Assembly (NCBI GenBank): GCA_000310025.1
Contig: FN649741.1
Span: 7,311,291 to 7,375,290, forward strand
Reading direction: 5' to 3'
Source of the DNA: Ectocarpus siliculosus
Taxonomy: Eukaryota > Sar > Phaeophyceae > Ectocarpales > Ectocarpaceae
Length of the DNA: 64,000 nt
The notes under the pieces were generated by a model. That model worked only from the letters and a program-made list of their open reading frames with translations, was not told where the DNA came from and did not search any database. Position numbers and translations under genes: made by a program. Positions 13,301-27,720 of this stretch are shown here, one piece after another. Within the stretch, counting starts at the first letter, position 1, and each line of letters starts with the position of its first letter.

Positions 13301-16300
13301 ATACTTTCGCCTGACCCGGTGCGCCGACGAGCGCAGTGTACGTCTCCCGCCCGTACACCTTGTTGATCTACATGTAAGGATACATGGAATGATGCAGGTT
13401 GGGATCGAAGTTGAGAAGCAGGTGGTGCAAAGTTGTAAAGTAGGGTATGATTGTGGTGTTTTATAGTGTGTGACGCATGACAACACATGGATCTCACTAA
13501 GCGAGTCACAGAGATGTACCCTGGTGAGTGAAAGCAAACACACATAGTGCCGAGTTTGAAATGTGCCAAAGGTTCACCCCTGACGTGTTGTTTTACGATT
13601 GTCGTGGAACAAATGACGAAGGAATTGCTTGGATCTGACTGGTTTGCACGACTTTGACTTTACGCGTTAAACCCCTGCTGCCGTGTACTTACTGCCGTGC
13701 ACTTACCTGGACTGCTTGACCGAAGTGAGCCCCTTGAGCAATATTCCCTTCGAAGGGCAGTAGTTGAGCCTCCTGCTGCCACGCGCCGTACTCCAACCGG
13801 AAAACATAGGCGGACCCGCAGTTTATATGCCTGTTCGGGAGGTTTTCGACGCATAGGGGGCCGTTGAGGATTGTTGGCGTTCGGTATTGCCGTCTTTTCG
13901 TCAACAACTGTCGAGGTGCCCGCTGTTGAATGATTATGATTTGTCAAGATGATCGATGTGAAAAAGTGGTCTGATCATCGCGTTCTTCAAAAGCACCGAA
14001 GTTCAGCGATACCGTCAAGCGTACATATACACGCAGAAACCTAATTTCAAGAGCTCGGTCTCTTTCGCGAGGGAAACGTTGAATATTTCTTAATCAATTC
14101 CATTGGCGAGGAGTTAAGATTCTACTTCGAAGTATAACTTAGCTTTCACGCTAACCTTTCTATAGAAGTGTTAAGCTTGTTGTGAGGAGAAACCATCCGG
14201 GCTAGGCATACTAACTATTCAGCTTTTTACGACTCTGCCTTGTGGATATACATTCGGAGATGCCTTGCGTCGCTTAGAATAAGCACATGATATATACCTA
14301 AGGCAGCGGTCATGGGTTGCGGTACTTCCACAAAAAGCGGTAGGCCTGCGATCCCGGAGCGTGCATTGACCTACAAGCCCAGCGTGGATGGGTGAGGGAC
14401 AAAACAACGGCAGCAGCAACGATGACAACGACTACAACGACGTATACCACCACCACCACCATCCCCAAAAACAACAAGGACGACATTCCGACGTTACCCA
14501 TCAATCTCGGAGAATTCGTCGCCAATGATCATGAGACCAGCGTCTTCGGCGGTGTCCAGAGCGCCACCGAACCGGTTCATGTCCTGACAAGTGTCGTTGG
14601 ATAAGATATGTTCTAACGATCCGGGCATTCTCAGACAACAAAACGGTTACTTCACTTGCTGCGAATATAGGAATACACCATGCGCTTTGTAAGCAATTAT
14701 CGTTCAGATCGGCTGACGAATTGAACATCGCCATTCTTGAACGTATAACACCCCTACCCTATGCATTATGTGCGCTATCTCTTTTCACAACCTGCAGTAG
14801 TTGACTGTGGACCACACACTTGCCTCGGAAACGAATGGTGTGCTGTCGAAGAATAAATGAAAGAAATATTCTCCCTCTCAATCCCACCCCCCGTCCATGC
14901 TAAGCATGAAACGACCTCCATCGAATCCCTTTGCTTCACCGCCCCCGCCTCCCACCTCGGTGTCGTCCGCGGATATCTTCGAGGTATACACCTTGCTGTC
15001 CATGAACGTCGTGAAACTGTCGGCCGCGCCCACGGTTCCCCAAGAGGCGGTGGCGTTGTAAGGCCCTTCGCCATCACCATTGTCCTATTTGCAGAAACAA
15101 GCAGTGCGCGCGTGTATACGAACACTGTTAGCTGAGTTGCTGTTGACAGAGGTTCAAATATTCGCCGTTTTCTGTCCGCTAATGGGTCGTGAGGGATGGC
15201 AGGATCACGGAGGACGTACACGACTTCTTCACAAGTTATTGAGAGAGAAGAGTGCACTGAACGAGCATGACGCGTCAGTTCCTTTCTTTCGTTATGTCCT
15301 ACACTTTGATAAATAGCGAGGTACTCGCACCGCTATGACCCTTGCCCCTTCGTTGAAATAGAGCGGGAAGGCGTGATTTAACAGCTTTTACGATCTTCCT
15401 GCGAAGGTTTCGCCTTCATGTTTCCCAAGTATTTGTTTTGCATAGGGCTGAGAACCTCACCTCTATCTCCACCACAGCAATGAGGTCGCCGAGAAAGCTC
15501 GGGAACATCCCGGGGACGTAGATAGACACGGTCAGGCTTTCATCAGGCGTCTCGACCACGTTGTCGTCGGTGGTGTTGAGGAGATAGTAGACGCTCGCTT
15601 CGTACGCGGAAAATTGCATCTGTGAGTATGTTTCATCCAGACAAAGCAGTAAGACAGCCACCGTAGGTGGTTGGACTTTACGCAGAACCAGAAGGTACTT
15701 CGTTGTTTGAAATATACTGCTGATTCACATTGGTGAGGACGTCGCCTTTTCGATGCGTTCGTCGTCTGGCAAGGGCAACAACGTCGAATCTCCCCAAGGC
15801 CGGGCCTTGCGGTTTTCCCCGTTGGTCGGAAAACGCGATTAGCCATCATCTTGCTCAGCTCTGGCGAGACGGGCATGGGGACCTCGGAGATCACCTGTCA
15901 TGTCGGCGATGGATTCGAACCCCACCACAACATATTTTCTCAGTAGCACACTTTCCTGTACTCCAAACACATACCATGGTATTTATTTCATTGTCGTCGT
16001 TTCATTTTCCTGCCTAGTACCTACTGTGTACAAACTTTAGACCCGCGCGGATTCGGAGTCAACCGATCCAGCTACTGCGCTGTGCACGGCGGAACGATTT
16101 TTAATAGAGAAGCGCTTCCAGAGATTGCTCGAGTTCTACCTGATCTTCGATCGGCGTGTAGTCCGACAATCCTCGGTAATCGAACATGCCCCCCACCCAC
16201 AAGGACCGGTTGTTGGCGCTGCCGTAGTACTGCGATCTCGCTGTGGCCGTCCCCGCCCCGACGACATCAGCAGCCGTTTGGAAAACCGGCACGTCAGGGT

Positions 16301-19300
16301 AGGCCACGCTGAGGTCGTAGACTGCTGCGATGTAGTCCTGAACAACGAAGAACAGGAAGGGGTTATGATTAAGCAAGCCAGGCAGAGAGCGAGAGAGATG
16401 GCTGAGAGACAACGTGCCTTGAAATGAGCTGTTGTCCCGTTTCAATATTGTTTTCCGTCGTTTGTCCGGATTTGGTGAAACACAACCAGGGAGCGTGACG
16501 TGATCAACTCAGCAGAGCAGGGGTGTGGTGTCCACAGTGGGGTAAGCGAGAGAATTTTCTTCCAACGAGTGGCTGAAAACGGCGGGCTCAAAAGAACCTT
16601 GAAACTCGCGAGGTTAAAGGTAACCACGATGAAATTATTAGACAGAGACGGGACAGCTGCCATATTTTCAGAGAACCCAGATTATTTTTTCTTGTCTTGC
16701 ACATAGCTTCGCGATGGGGCAAGCTCGTACCAACACATTTCCCGTACCCCAAATCTCCTAGATGAACGAATTGGAGGCATGGCCACCGCAGAAGATACAT
16801 AACAACAACAACCATCACCTGAAACTCCTGGTCAGCGTTTCGATCGATGGACTTGAGATTGAAAACCTGGGGATTGGAGAACCCCGAGAACCTCGAGATG
16901 TTCATGCTGTCAACCGAGGGTGGGGGCAGGGGTATAAAGTGGCGAGTGATAGTGGACAAAGGGACGGAATCAGAACCATTGTTCAATATCATGACGAGCT
17001 TCTTTGGTTGGTGTACCACTGTCACGTCCCTGTATGCGAGCTGTGCGCGACACCTTGCTTAGTGTTTGTAGCCATACGGTATATAGTGCATGCCCCGACT
17101 AGGCGCCAACAGCATGTTCATGTTCGAGGGCCTTGACGACTGTCCGCAAGGCCTTTCGCATCCAATTAGCAATCAATGTCGGCCTAGGATGCGTTCCAGT
17201 GTCATGGCACCTTACCCATAGCCCTCTTTTGTTCACCTCTTCCGTCAGGTTCCGATGTGAGCACATGAAATACATGAAGAAGCACTAGGCTGATGGTAAT
17301 TGTGCTGAGCGTATTGCCCTTGTATGCCCTACTGAAAAGCATGTCATTGGAACCCCTCATGGCGGGTTATCAAAATTTCCTGTAGGAGACATGAGCCGTC
17401 ACCTTAACGTATCGCCCTCCAGAACGGAGTAGGTGAGGCTTTCGAACCGGAAGGACAAGAAGTCCAGGTTGAACACTTCCACGGCTCCGGTGTTCAAAGA
17501 AGTCAGGTTCTGATCCTCGAAGGATCTGAGAGTAACGGTGATGGTGCTTTGGATGAGATGAGTAAAACGGAGAGATCCCTTTATTCCTTTCCAGATTTCG
17601 AGAGACAAACGATAGCTCGGCTGCGCTAGATATTTTTCTTTGGTAGACCACCCGGCGAGTGTTGGTGGCGCACCCTTGGCAGCTCGGGAAAAACGAACGT
17701 ATTCACTCCGAACGAAAAAATAGGCTTAAACACCTCAAGTCGAACAGGGTCCCACGGACATGCCACGGGTACGTTCCCAACGTTCTCCCGAGGACGCTGT
17801 CTAGTCACAAGAAGACGAGACGTACCCATGGATGGTGTCTCGGTTGGGAGCCCCAACGGCGACAAACTGTCCCGAAACGGCGACAGTTGTTCCGAAAAGA
17901 TCTTGCCGCTGCTTTATCCAAGGATATAAGAAGCACTGTTCACGGAAGGACGAGTCGACATCCCCAGAAACCTGCGATATTAGACGATGCAACCAGAAAC
18001 AATAACAACAGAAGACTGGCCGCGGGTTAGCATTGGGGTTTGGGTTGGCGAGGAGAATGGAACGACGATAAGATAGCTTTTCGGTGATAATCGCGACTCT
18101 GAATCCATGCCGGCAAGGGCTGAAATCTGTACCATTGTCATATATTTGTCTAGTATCACACCTATATCTGAGTCTTTTGGTCGTGTGAGGAGGTGGCGAG
18201 GACGAGGCGTATAGTTCAAGATCCTTACGTGCCATGACGGCAATCACTGTTCGCACTCAGTCGCCTTTAGTTGTTTTTGGTTTCTGGAATAATTTTAGAC
18301 AGCTCTCGACGTGATCGGGGCAGGCCGCAAATAATTGCTTTAATTTACCCGGATGAAAGATACGAAACAACGCGCATATCCTTTTCACGTTGTTCGATCC
18401 GGTGGGGCAGCGATTGGCTCAAAGTTTTGGAACAGAACCTACAATTTTCACGCACCATCCTTTCCCAGAGCAACTCTCTACTCACTTGTCTCGCGAAGAC
18501 GTGCGTGACCCCCCGCAGCTTCCCCGGGACCTCGTTCAGGCTTTCTACGCTCACGTAGGCGTTTGGTCCTGAAACTGTTGAGTCGTCCACCTAGGAGAGC
18601 CAAGGGCGTGCAACGGACGTCATGCACGGGGGACTCTACTCCAAAGGCACTCTCATCTGAAGATATGCCGGATTGAGTCTACACGCGAATGCTTTGTTTA
18701 ACAAGAAATTCCGATTCTCATAGCAAACCTGGGATAGAGCTGTAGGATTCAGGTGCTGGAGCAATTCTCATTAGGTACGCTGGCGTGTGTGTCTGGCAAG
18801 TATGTCAATGACTAGTCCGATCGACCTGCCCGTTGCATTGGCAACTTGGCTGTTTCGTAAACGATTAGCATTGATGGTTATAATCGTACGTATTCGATAC
18901 CATCCAGTTATTGTGCGTGGCCCGGTATGATGCCACGGGCGTCGTCAGCTCAAAATGCGAAGGATGTTCAATCTCCGCGTATAACAAGAGGGGCGTTGTA
19001 TCTAAAGCGTGCTGTAAATAGCTGCCTAGCCTTCTCTCGAACATAGAAACGCCTCAGATTCATGGGAACCCACCAGCATCTGCGGCACGCTTTCAGTCTC
19101 CTCGAGGAAAATGACGGTGTACTGGTATCCTCCCGTACTCTCGTCCATGCCGCTGCGTGCTACCACGAGCTCGCTCACTCCCACCCCTAGATCAAAGTCC
19201 TGGGGAAAGTTTGCATCGGCCGGAAGCACGAGACACAGGGGGGGGTGAGCAAACGACAACATGAATAGGCTGCCGTAGTGTGCCATCCAACATCAAGTGG

Positions 19301-22300
19301 ACCGTGATCGATCACCCGATTGGGTTTGGCCTGTGTTTTGTTGGAGTAAATAAGATAGCCCCGCTGCCATTCAAAAACATCCGATACGAAGAGAGGCACA
19401 CATACACACCTCTTCGAGAATGTTCTTGAGGACGACCCCACTGGCGTCAGTTTCGATGTCACGCGTCCATCGTACCTGTGAAGACGTCGTCATTTGTTGT
19501 TCGATATTGGTGCAGACGCGACGAACAGATGTTAGCAATAGCGGAACACGAAGAGCACTTGAAACCCTTCGTAAAGGAAAAGCCGCTTTATTGTCCGATT
19601 GCGATAGCAGCATTCCATTTGATACCGTAACCACCCTTCACAATCCGCGTAGTTTTTGTTATGATTTGTTTCCAGCTACAGTAACCTGCCAGAGTGATCT
19701 CTACCAGGTGCAGAGCTCGCGTGGGGTTCGCATCCCATTCGATTTGTAGCGCATTCATTGATAAAGTGATTACCACCCGCGTGTGTCGCACGACACGGGA
19801 TTTTTACGTCACCATCTATGCGTACCACGCGAGTGACTCCTTTACCTCGCAGTTATCGTCAGCGTCGTCGATGCACTCTTCCTTCCAGCCCAGGCGGTAC
19901 ACGTTGCCCACACCAGCACCGCCGGGATCCGATTGAACCGTTACCACCTGTTTAATATCATTTTTTGCATCACAACAGAAAGCTAGGTATGGCACGAAAA
20001 GTGGAACACCTTATCACTATTCATCGCCATAGGTTCGACTGTCGCAACTATTTAAGCTTTCGCGCCGATTTTTGTTTCACGTTTTCGAACTTTCCGTGTG
20101 GGAGTTTTGCCCAGTGAAGGACCAATGCAGCCACGACGACGACGATGGACGCATCATCATCATCAGCAGCAGCACCACCAGCAACCAATGAAACAATAGC
20201 ACCATCCGCACCTGAACGGCCCGCTGATAGGCCAGGTTACCCTCTTCAAAGTCCTGGTGCGACCCCACAATCAACGCATCCCCGTCGATGCTCACGCTAG
20301 CCCCGAAGCGATCGAACGGCTTGAGGTTGGACGGGACGAGTTTCTACTCTCCGGCGGCGATTTGAAAGAGGCAATGATGGCAGACAGAGGTGCACCATGG
20401 AAGATGTGAACGATGGAGGCGGTGAAGAATGCCGGGTTTCTAAATGAGCCTTCGATGAGGACAGTCATCCCCAAGGTGCCGACTGCACACCTTCATCCTT
20501 CCAGTAACAAAAATGTTTGACGTAGCTTAGGGAGGGGATGCCGATGTCGTGCAAGCGCTTGCTTATGTCACTATCAACACATCCCGCGTGGTATGTCCAA
20601 TTTTGCGGCACTGCAGTAGCCAGATGGCGACAAACATCACCTCGTTTCTTAGGATGTTCATTGTCCTGCATTCTTTAAGTCTTCTTCGTTGCCGTTGGGC
20701 GGGAGACTATTTCTCCGAACGAACGCGTCTTTGGAGATGTTTCTCTTGCACAAGTACACAATCGCCAATACCACCATGCCTTTCCTCCCTCCATGTCGTC
20801 CACGCCGTTCCTCTCTCGTACAGTCGGGACCACAACGCAAGAGTTTCCAGATGATCTTGACCATACACAAATACCAAACCGGTGAATACCAAATTGCGGG
20901 ATGCACCGTACCCAAAAGCTGACAACGACGGAGCTAACCCGCACCGAGAACCATTTCTACACAGATGATGGTACACACACCTGAAAGAACAAGAAGGCGT
21001 TCTCCGCGCTATCCCTCCTGTACAAGTACACGGCGCCCACGTCTTCCCCTTCCCAATCAGTGGCAACCTTTCCCGTGTGGAGCCAGGTGTCTTCTCGCCC
21101 GGGACACCCCACCGCCAAAAAGTTGCCGTAGAGGCTCACGCTCTCGCCGAAACGGTCGCCGGCCCTTGCCTGAAACAATGTCAACAACCGTGTGGCTTTA
21201 GCGTACGGTGTGATTTCGTTGTTTTGATGTAGAAGTTTGATTTAAAACGAAAAAAAAGGGAGGGAGTGGCATGTTCTTGGCGGAGACGCCCCCAACAAAC
21301 CACTGATGTCGTTGGTCAACGCGGAAAGGAGTAGGGATCCGGGGGTGCAGGTTAACATCGGCGTGGCCAAGCAATTAATGAGCAGAGCCATGAGTAGGTA
21401 TCCAAAGGCGAGCCCTCGTGATTGACGCATGAAGGCCCCCAAACACAAGTCTGCCGGTGTTATCTCTAGACCTCATGCGTTTACACGCATAGTGGCTGGC
21501 TCGAACGTGTAGCGAACGGGCGTCGGAGGTGCACAATTTGCGGACGTTCTCGTCCACGAGTAGGATCTGATGGCGCGATGCAACCTCTGTTCACCTGTTC
21601 CGGGTGCACGATCCTTTGATCTGCCTGATACACGCCCGATCGCGACACCGTAAAGATGTATGCGGCGCCGGCGCTTGAGTTGTACCCCACCCCGCCCACC
21701 ACAAGGGTATCGCTGCTCGAGGACAAAGAACTCCCGAACTCGTCCTGACCTGCGGGGCGTGTGTGCGTGCGCGTTTGGGGTCACGAGTTCAGCATCCCAA
21801 GAGGTGTAGTGATGACTCTTTCAGCCCTGAGAGGTTTGACCTTGCATTGTGAGAATGAAATTTGATTGATGTAGTCTACGAGAGGATGGGACGGGTGTCA
21901 TCCGTGTTGCTTTTGGCGTGTATAAGGATAGCATCATGAGAGGTTTTATTGATTGTCTTGATTGGTGTTGTTTCCTGTATTGTTCTGTGTTCGGCCTGGC
22001 ATGCCAAATGGGAGCGATGGGCTCAATCATCTCTCTCTGTCCTACATGCTGCGACATCTGACTGTCTGGAGCCGTACATCTTTCTTTGTTTTATTTATTT
22101 TCGCGTTTGTGTTGGGGTTTCTGCGTCTTTTTATCTCGGTGTTTCATGTACCTGCTGTTTGGTAGCCTATGAGTGCGCGTGTTAAGCGGTAAAATATGCT
22201 GACCAGAGATGGGCACGGCTAAGGTGAAGACAACAACAACAATACTAGACCAAAGCGTGTTGAGGAACAAATTATCGCAACTAGAACTAGCACTAAAACG

Positions 22301-25300
22301 CGTTCGTCCACGTCGCTGTCGGGGTGAAAAACAATCCATGGTACCATACAAGGAAGAACTTCAGAGCAGAGCGTGCAGCTCGAACAGGTTTCACACACCA
22401 TGCACTCACCGAGGGACCAGAGCTCACTCGTGACCGTCTGCAACAAGCTCCACCGCTCCTCGCTCTCGGTGTACGTATACACGTAGACGGAGCCCTGCTC
22501 GCCGTTGCGGCCCGGGGCCGAAACTACCACGATGTCGTTCGTCACATCGTCGCCGAGCGCCATGACCTGGTGATTCCGGGATAACGAGCACGAGTATTGA
22601 ATATGTGCCCGTGTGGTGAATCAGCGATTCGCGGGGTCCACCACATCGTTGTCGTTGTGCCTCATTGCGTCTCCCAAGGGAGGTGAGGGGTTCTGCTTTT
22701 TCCCGTCTTATGCCGGACGGATATCGTTATTAACCTGATAGCGGTGGTCTGTCGGCTCGAAATCAGTGCCAAAACCTCGTGGTTCAAGGCACCGTGGTGG
22801 GGCGGGGTGCCTATTTCTGTGTCACCCCGGAAGCATAAAGTTTCCCTAACCTGCCAGCCGTATCGATCTGTCGCTAGGCCGTCGTCCAAGAAGAGTTTTG
22901 TCTCCTCGTACCAGAGACCGCTCGTGGGACTTCGACGGTAGATGTAGGCCGCTCCCTTTTGCGCTCCGCGGGAGAAAGGGCCGTCCGGGTTGGCAGTGCC
23001 TTTCACCACCTGTCGTACGGTGTAAGACAAACGCGCAGGAAACACCCATATTTCGTTGAAACAATGTCGATCCAACGTTTTTTATGGTCAAGGGTACCGA
23101 GATCAAGTACCGGCTATTGTGTTGGCCGTCTGTTGGATATCGCCTCCAGGGGATCATGCCATGGTTGTAGCGTCCCCTCCCCAACGTAAATGCAACAAGT
23201 AGCGATACAACAAGCTCTTGCGCCATGACAAAGTGGATCAGGAATGGGTATCGCGGGCTGAACTGTCATCCCTGCACACTAGCACGCGGAGCCCTATCCC
23301 CTAAGGTACCAAGTCCCCGCCTCCAGTTCCGTGTAACATTTTTCACCTCTTCCACCGTGACTTGACCGTCAAGCAAGGAGTTGTCCACAGTCAACAGCTC
23401 CAGGTCCCCGCTCCCTCCCCAGAAGTCGTGCCGCGGTGTGCGGAACGCCAGCAAGGCAGAGTTGTTCCCCGTGCACAGTCCCGCGGGGGCAGACGCCGAC
23501 CATTCTGTAGGAAACCTCTCGTTCACGTCTATCTCGGGGAGAGGGTGCAGGTTCTTCGTGGTCCCGAAAGGCCCTCTGATCGCCGTGTAGAGCTCAAATC
23601 TAGGTACACAAGCAGTTTTGTTGTTGTCAAGGGGGGGAGGAATCGACAGGTGACGGGATATGGGTGGAAGCTGGTTCGTGTACCAGGCGCATGACTGTTG
23701 TTCTTCTCATGCTGACTTGAGAAGCGATCTATTGTGTTTCTTTCGAATTGCCATTTTGCATTAATGTTTCCCGTAACGCGAGGGGAAGAGAGAGAAAGCA
23801 CACTGACAGAGCACGTTTTCTGCAGACACTCTCTACGCCTATCCTGCCGTGCCTCTGTCCATCAGTACTACTGTCTCTCCCTCTCCCCTAAGAATAGCAA
23901 CCGGGGTTTCTCTCTCTCCACCGATGTGGAGAACGCTTCCTACTGTACGTAACACCTCAAGATACCAAGTCCCAAATGGTAGTCTACCATTTATTCTAGG
24001 CCCCGGCCTCTTGGCTCCGAGAAGATAACTCCAAAAGATAACGCGAAGAACGCAAAAGAACACAACTTCTTGCCCTCCAAACGTGGCCAGTCCCTCGTAT
24101 CCCTCTCTGTCAGTTCACCTACTGCTGTATAGCTCTCCTGTTCTACGCTGGCCAGTTTGCCTTCTCCTTGCACGTGACTTATCCGAGAGTGATCACTCCG
24201 AAGGGTCCCCTTCCAAATCTTGTACCCCAAAATACACGAACGAAAACGCCTCTGGCAAATCAACGATTTCAACTCGACGGTTTCAATAAACAGTAGTCCG
24301 CATTGGTTAGCCTACACAAACTTGCTATTTTCTTCCAGTATTCCCACTAACAAGATGTGGCATCAATGGCGTCTCCGAGCGTCTTATTTGGTGAAACAGA
24401 TCAAGTTTTACTGGGGTCCAGCGGGTACTCAGTACGTGTCAGGTTAAACAATGTCGCCATTGGGGGGCGCTGTTGGGGGAGCATGGTCATTGTTCGAGTG
24501 TTCAATTCGTGGTGAAGCACTACCGTTTCTCTTGTTTCTAGGATTGCCAACCTACAGGTGAATTTGTTTCAACTATGGAGACCAAGGAACAGGTTGGCGG
24601 TGGTGTGCGCGGAGCCAATACCAGCAACATAGCGGACAGTCCAATGAAATCACACCTGTTATACTTCCCAAAGGGGCAGCCGACAAATGTAGTATAGCTC
24701 GGGCTTACGTGGAGACGTCCACAAGAAGATAGGCTTCTAACCTAAATGGGGGCGACCGGAAGGAGGGTGTTCGACTTACATGGAAGCATTAGCGGGAATG
24801 GGGTCCGTCGTGAAGCCTCTGAAGCCCAGGGTAAACGTTCCCGTCATGGCGCTGCAGCTGATGCCTTGGACCTAATAGTGAGCGGCGCGCAGGGGGGGGT
24901 AAGTACGCCCGGCAGCCAACGATACGAGTGAGCGTTTGGGAACCAATCTTCCTGTTTTATCGTATGGCGACCGCTGTGACCCTCGCTACACGCAGTTCTT
25001 TCGGCGTACCACATGACGTGCTGTCTACTTCTTTCGGTTTCAATATTCCACAAGGCGGCTCTTGCATGCGTACTCCAATACCGGTGTTTCGTGCAACAGA
25101 TGCTGACGGATGCTTCTATCTGTAACTGGCATCGCGGTCTACAAAGGAAGGGTAAGGGTGGAGGTTCGTTTAGAGACTGCTCACCTCGGTGACACCGTAG
25201 TCTTCCGCGTACGGGGCTCCCACGACAAGCAGCTCGTGGTCCTCATCGACCGAAACAGAGTGGCCGAAGGCGTCTTGTCCGTCCGTGTCTGATCCGAGCA

Positions 25301-27689
25301 GCTTCTGCTTGTTTGTGTTATTCACGTTGGATGTGTACATCAATATGGATGGCAGCGGTTGCTTGGAGAGTTATTTGGCTGGTCGATGTTGCCCTCATTG
25401 AACAAGCCCAACGTCTTGGGACGGTTCATCGATACAGACGGCAGATGTATGCGACAATAGTTTGGTAAGCTATGATCGACACGACTCAGTTTCCGCTGAT
25501 GTATGCGTAGCCATCATGTATTCGAGGCGGCTCATTTACTCGAACACGGTGTGAAAACAACAGCAATAACAACAAAGTGTGTGGTATGTCGTATCGACGT
25601 CGTACATGGTGAATATTTCACATGGCATCAAGCTTGAGCCCAGAAAATGAACAACAAGGAAAACACTTGTGTCCAGCACAAACATATCATATTGCGTAAG
25701 GTCCATCAATACCGTATTGTTCTACCGCAGCGCCCACCTGATCTTGCCCCCACACGTAACCCTCTGCCGCAGGGGACCTAGAAAACACGTATGCAGCCCC
25801 GGCACCTTCCCCGTGAGACCCCATCTGCTTGCCCTCCCAAGGAGCGTAGTCTGTATCTCCTCCTGTTGTAGTGCGTAACGGTAAGGAAAGGAGGGTATAC
25901 GGATTGGGGATGTGATGGTGCCTTATCCATGTCTTTACATTTCCACCGAACCAGACGAAAGGACCAATCAATGCGTCTATCGGGTAGTGTACGTGTTGCA
26001 TCCCTCTACATGTAGTTGGATGCTGCTTTCATTGGTGGGTAGCTAAGGCACGAGCTCCGTTTCCAAAGGGTATACATTGAGGAAGCGGTATGTAGCCAGT
26101 TCAACCTGTCATAGAATTGTCGTGGCCGTCGCTTGCAACCATTGGTCTTCCCCTGCGGCCCTTCAAATCACAACGAGGTGCACCTGATGCACACGTCACC
26201 TCGACCAGTGCACCCTCGCTCCCGATAAGACCATTGTATGTTCAAAAGTACTCTCATTGCTGCACAAGGAATCACTGCGCTGCTTACCACCACCCTCACA
26301 CTCTGAATAACTCTCCGCCCCCGTCCCCCGTCCCCGTCTCCCCTGCCTAGTCTTGAGCTCGCTATCACCATTAGCCTGTGACCACGGGAATCGACCGCGT
26401 CAAGTGCTAGATCAGACAAAGGGAGGTACTGGATAGATAGATCGGACCAACACAACACCACCAGGAGTGTATCTCCTCCGTCACATGTGACACGCAGGAC
26501 TAGTGGTATTGTACATCTTACCGAAAACGTATCGGACGTCGACGGATGCGTCGGTCCCTCTGATGCGTGTAGCGTCCACCACCATGGCAGGCATATTGCC
26601 CATATCATCCAAAACGAAACCGAAATCTGTCGGTTTTCGAACCTGGAAAAAGGGTTCCACGACGACAGACCAGAATATGATAGGAATCGAATCAGACGTG
26701 GCACATTTAGCCGGGAACGAGGAGCCGTAGGTCACAAAAGACATGTCATCTGTGCACGAAACCTTTCGATCGATCGAACACCTGTTGTACCTAGTCCACA
26801 ACACAACGCGAAGCGAAGGAAGATCTAACTTCACCACGTTGTCGTAGTCATGCGTTCTGCCTCAGCCGCATCACACCAAGGTAAAGCACATAGTCCATCA
26901 CGTGATATCGATGTACCTCGAGGAAAGTGACCGCCCACACGTGTTGCCTAGCGCTGCCCGCTGGTGTTCGGGACACTTCGCAATCTTCTATGCTTTCCAA
27001 GGCCAGCAAAGCCGTCTCCATATCGCCTGCAAAGTTGTTAGACGAAGTTAAGGTACTTTGTTTAATTTTTTGCAGCGTGAGGACAACTAAGGAACAACCA
27101 ACAATCGCAATATCTAATGCTGTCGAACAACCAATGGGACTGCATGATTAAGGTGTGGGGACGAAGGAAGAAACCCTCAAACGATGTTTGACCTTTTAAC
27201 ACCTTCTGCGTACGTGCTAGGCAGGAGAAGGGCTACAAGCTCAGTATAAATGATTATGTCTCTTTGCATTTTCTTCGTGTTTTACGAACAAGTGAGCACC
27301 AGAAAGCAATCATGTTGCCTCCTAATGTGGGCTTCCAGTGGGTACAAAGTGCACAATCGCACGTTACTTTTGGTACTGGCGACACAACTCCTACAGCCCT
27401 AACCCCACTCCCGCGATCATCATCCACGTCGCACTGCAAAAGCGAATCGTCTACACCCGACCCATTGACGTTTCCCTTCCACCTCTGCCCCAACCTCTCA
27501 CTTGCATCCACGTCGTACGGTAACCACGACGTCCACTCGCTCTCCCTGAAGTTGACCCTGAACTCGCCGGCCACCGGACCTTCGCCATCACTACCGGTCA
27601 GCTGCCAACACCCCGCGCGGTTTCCGGTTAACGCAGAGGAGTCGCATATCAAGGAGCTGATATTCCAGTCTCCTTGATCTGTTGTTGTT

Positions 27690-27720
<31 letters not shown>

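Noticed and set aside
15900-15990. tRNA-like T-arm (GGTTCGAATCC on the minus strand)
   Set aside because: No matching acceptor stem or anticodon arm lies upstream; a chance match inside an intron.
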